Positions 15,015 through 16,322 of a stretch of DNA of 16,322 bases are shown in pieces (positions within the stretch are counted from its first letter, which is position 1; every line of letters begins with the position of its first letter). Source of the stretch: REEB426 sp964551975 (GTDB taxonomy: Bacteria > Actinomycetota > Actinomycetes > S36-B12); the NCBI GenBank assembly GCA_964551975.1, contig CAZKFI010000056.1, positions 1 through 16,322 on the forward strand. Reading direction: 5' to 3'. Below the pieces are notes generated by a model. It saw only the letters and a program-made list of their open reading frames with translations, ran no database searches and was not told the DNA's origin. The translations under genes and the position numbers were made by a program.

Positions 15015-16073
15015 ATGAGCGACCATGATGGGGTTATCGACGCCCATCGCACTGATGAGGATCTGGCATTCGAGCAGGCACTACGTCCCGCCACCCTGAC
15101 TGAGTTCGTTGGTCAGGATCGCGTCAAGGCCCAACTGGGATTGGTGCTTCAGGCTGCACGTCAACGCGGAAAGCCCGCGGATCACGTCCTCCTGAGCGGA
15201 CCGCCAGGACTGGGTAAGACGACCCTGGCCGCGATCATCGCCGCTGAACTCGGTGTGCCGATGCGTGTCACGTCCGGACCTGCTTTGCAGCATGCCGGGG
15301 ATCTCGCAGCAGTGCTGTCAAGCCTGCAACCGGGCGAAGTCCTGTTCCTCGATGAAATCCATCGCACAGCGCGCCCCGCCGAGGAAACCTTGTATCTCGC
15401 CATGGAGGACTTCCGCGTTGACGTGGTCATCGGCAAAGGCGCTGGGGCAGCGGCAATTCCATTGGAGATTGCCCCATTTACCCTTGTCGGAGCCACCACC
15501 CGGGCTGGATTGCTCCCAAGCCCGTTACGGGATCGGTTCGGATTCACCGCTCATCTTGATTTCTACGACCCAGCCGATCTCGAGGTGATTCTGCAGCGGT
15601 CCGCACGAGTCCTCGGGGTGAACCTGCTGCGCGATGGAGCCACGGAGATCGCTATGCGCTGTCGTGGCACGCCGCGCATTGCCAACCGGCTGTTGCGCCG
15701 AGTTCGCGACTACGCGCAGGTTCACGGCAATGGCGTTGTGGATCTGGCCGCCGCGCAGGCCGCTCTGGATCTCTATGAGGTCGATACGGTTGGCCTCGAC
15801 CGCATTGATCGAGCTGTCCTCCAGGTCCTCATCACTCGATTTGGTGGAGGCCCGGTCGGCCTCAGTTCCCTGGCAGTAGCCATCGGAGAAGAGCCGGAGA
15901 CCATCGAAACGGTTGCCGAACCGTTCCTGGTCAGGCTGGGCTTCCTCATGCGCACACCGCGAGGTCGGGTTGCCACTCCCGCTGGCTGGGCGCACCTTGG
16001 ACTGTCGGGCCCTACCCAGGCAGGCCAGGCATCCGGCGCTGCGATTCAGGCGCCGCTGGACCTGGAGTCATAG
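15015..16073 (+). CDS. ruvB: Holliday junction branch-migration helicase RuvB
   Basis: The AAA+ ring ATPase drives branch migration with RuvA. The 352-residue protein has Walker A GPPGLGKTT (62-70), Walker B LFLDEIH (110-116, D113 and E114), sensor 1 GATTR (159-163), the arginine-finger region LRDRFG (171-176) and sensor 2 RGTPRIANRLLRR (217-229). A winged-helix DNA-binding domain follows to about 330 (GPVGLSSLAVAIGE, RLGFLMRTPRGRVAT). All motifs are intact. ATG 15015 lies 13 bases after the ruvA stop with only a weak ribosome site, so coupling to ruvA is likely. The last 20 residues are a variable tail. Confidence 0.98.
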   Translation: MSDHDGVIDAHRTDEDLAFEQALRPATLTEFVGQDRVKAQLGLVLQAARQRGKPADHVLLSGPPGLGKTTLAAIIAAELGVPMRVTSGPALQHAGDLAAVLSSLQPGEVLFLDEIHRTARPAEETLYLAMEDFRVDVVIGKGAGAAAIPLEIAPFTLVGATTRAGLLPSPLRDRFGFTAHLDFYDPADLEVILQRSARVLGVNLLRDGATEIAMRCRGTPRIANRLLRRVRDYAQVHGNGVVDLAAAQAALDLYEVDTVGLDRIDRAVLQVLITRFGGGPVGLSSLAVAIGEEPETIETVAEPFLVRLGFLMRTPRGRVATPAGWAHLGLSGPTQAGQASGAAIQAPLDLES

Positions 16074-16196
16074 GGGTCTTGAGCACTCAGTAGGCTGTGA
16101 GAAAGCGCGATCGCGTGGCCTTATTGGCGCCCTGACCTGAGTGGGTAACCAGACTCAGTCAATGCGTCGATGGGGCAGAGACTTCAAGGAGCCTGC
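16074..16196. other. Intergenic region between ruvB and yajC
   Basis: 123 bases holding a bulged inverted repeat at 16133-16161, a GCGATCGC palindrome near 16107-16114 and the yajC ribosome site AAGGAG (16186-16191). No clear -35/-10 pair was found. It probably marks a transcription boundary between the ruv genes and the yajC-sec genes. Confidence 0.45.
16133..16161. repeat. Bulged inverted repeat upstream of yajC
   Basis: TGACCTGAGT (16133-16142) and ACTCAGTCA (16153-16161) pair over nine base pairs with a single bulged C, around the spacer GGGTAACCAG. No T-run follows. It could be a terminator for ruvCAB or an operator for yajC; the sequence does not tell which. Confidence 0.5.
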
Positions 16197-16322
16197 GTGA
16201 ACGACACCCTGATGGGAATTCTGCCCCTCATCCTGCTGGCGGCGGTGTTCTATCTGCTCATCATCCGGCCGCAGCGCAATCGCCAAAAGCAGCAGCAGGC
16301 GATGCAGGCAGGACTGGTGCCA
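16197..16322 (+). CDS. yajC: Preprotein translocase subunit YajC (5' part only)
   Basis: Only 42 codons are inside the window. They show one N-terminal transmembrane helix (about residues 5-23, ILPLILLAAVFYLLII), immediately followed by the family signature RPQRNRQKQQQ and a glutamine/basic stretch. YajC associates with SecDF at the Sec translocon, and the gene typically precedes secD and secF, which should lie just beyond the window. GTG 16197 has AAGGAG (16186-16191) five bases upstream. Confidence 0.92.
   Translation, partial: MNDTLMGILPLILLAAVFYLLIIRPQRNRQKQQQAMQAGLVP

Overview
This window looks like chromosomal DNA from a fairly high-GC actinobacterium. Three things point there: the phosphatidylinositol-mannoside (PIM) gene set pgsA-patA-pimA, the heavy use of GTG start codons, and a gene order (thrS, HIT protein, pgsA, acyltransferase, pimA, pdxS, pdxT, yebC, ruvC-ruvA-ruvB, yajC) that I recall from the Mycobacterium tuberculosis chromosome. 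Genus cannot be assigned from the sequence alone. The window holds three runs of exactly ten N (351-360, 12991-13000, 14669-14678). Reading frames show that at least two of these stand for gaps of some other length, so this is probably a scaffolded draft or metagenome-assembled genome.

Left end (1-2300). A minus-strand tRNA cluster reads Gly(GCC), Cys(GCA), Val(GAC), the last cut by the window edge. Facing away from it, on the plus strand, are overlapping genes for the two folate-branch enzymes pabB (short form) and pabC. They are closed by a strong 14-bp hairpin that probably serves as a terminator for both converging transcripts.

Accessory gene (2317-3852, minus). A secreted protein made of bacterial Ig-like domains has an almost uncharged stalk and a strongly basic C-terminal domain. 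It is the least explained protein in the window. It is divergent from a tRNA-Val(CAC) gene that lies only 34 bases ahead of thrS.

Central operon (3967-13685, plus). tRNA-Val, thrS, a HIT-family nucleotide phosphorylase, pgsA, patA, pimA, a small LemA-like membrane protein, pdxS, pdxT, yebC and a WS/DGAT-type acyltransferase are packed with overlaps or very short gaps. They are probably one transcript or a few nested ones. The functions are tRNA charging, envelope glycolipid synthesis (PI, then mannosylated and acylated PIMs), vitamin B6 synthesis, a translation or transcription factor, and neutral-lipid synthesis.

Right end (13848-16322). The Holliday-junction operon ruvC-ruvA-ruvB follows, then the first 42 codons of yajC, a Sec translocon accessory protein. 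No CRISPR array, insertion sequence, prophage or recognisable defence system is present. Most of the window is conserved housekeeping content. The points worth a second look are the Ig-like secreted protein, the shortened N-terminus of ThrRS next to the tRNA, the acyltransferase placed between yebC and ruvC, and the orphan LemA-like membrane protein.
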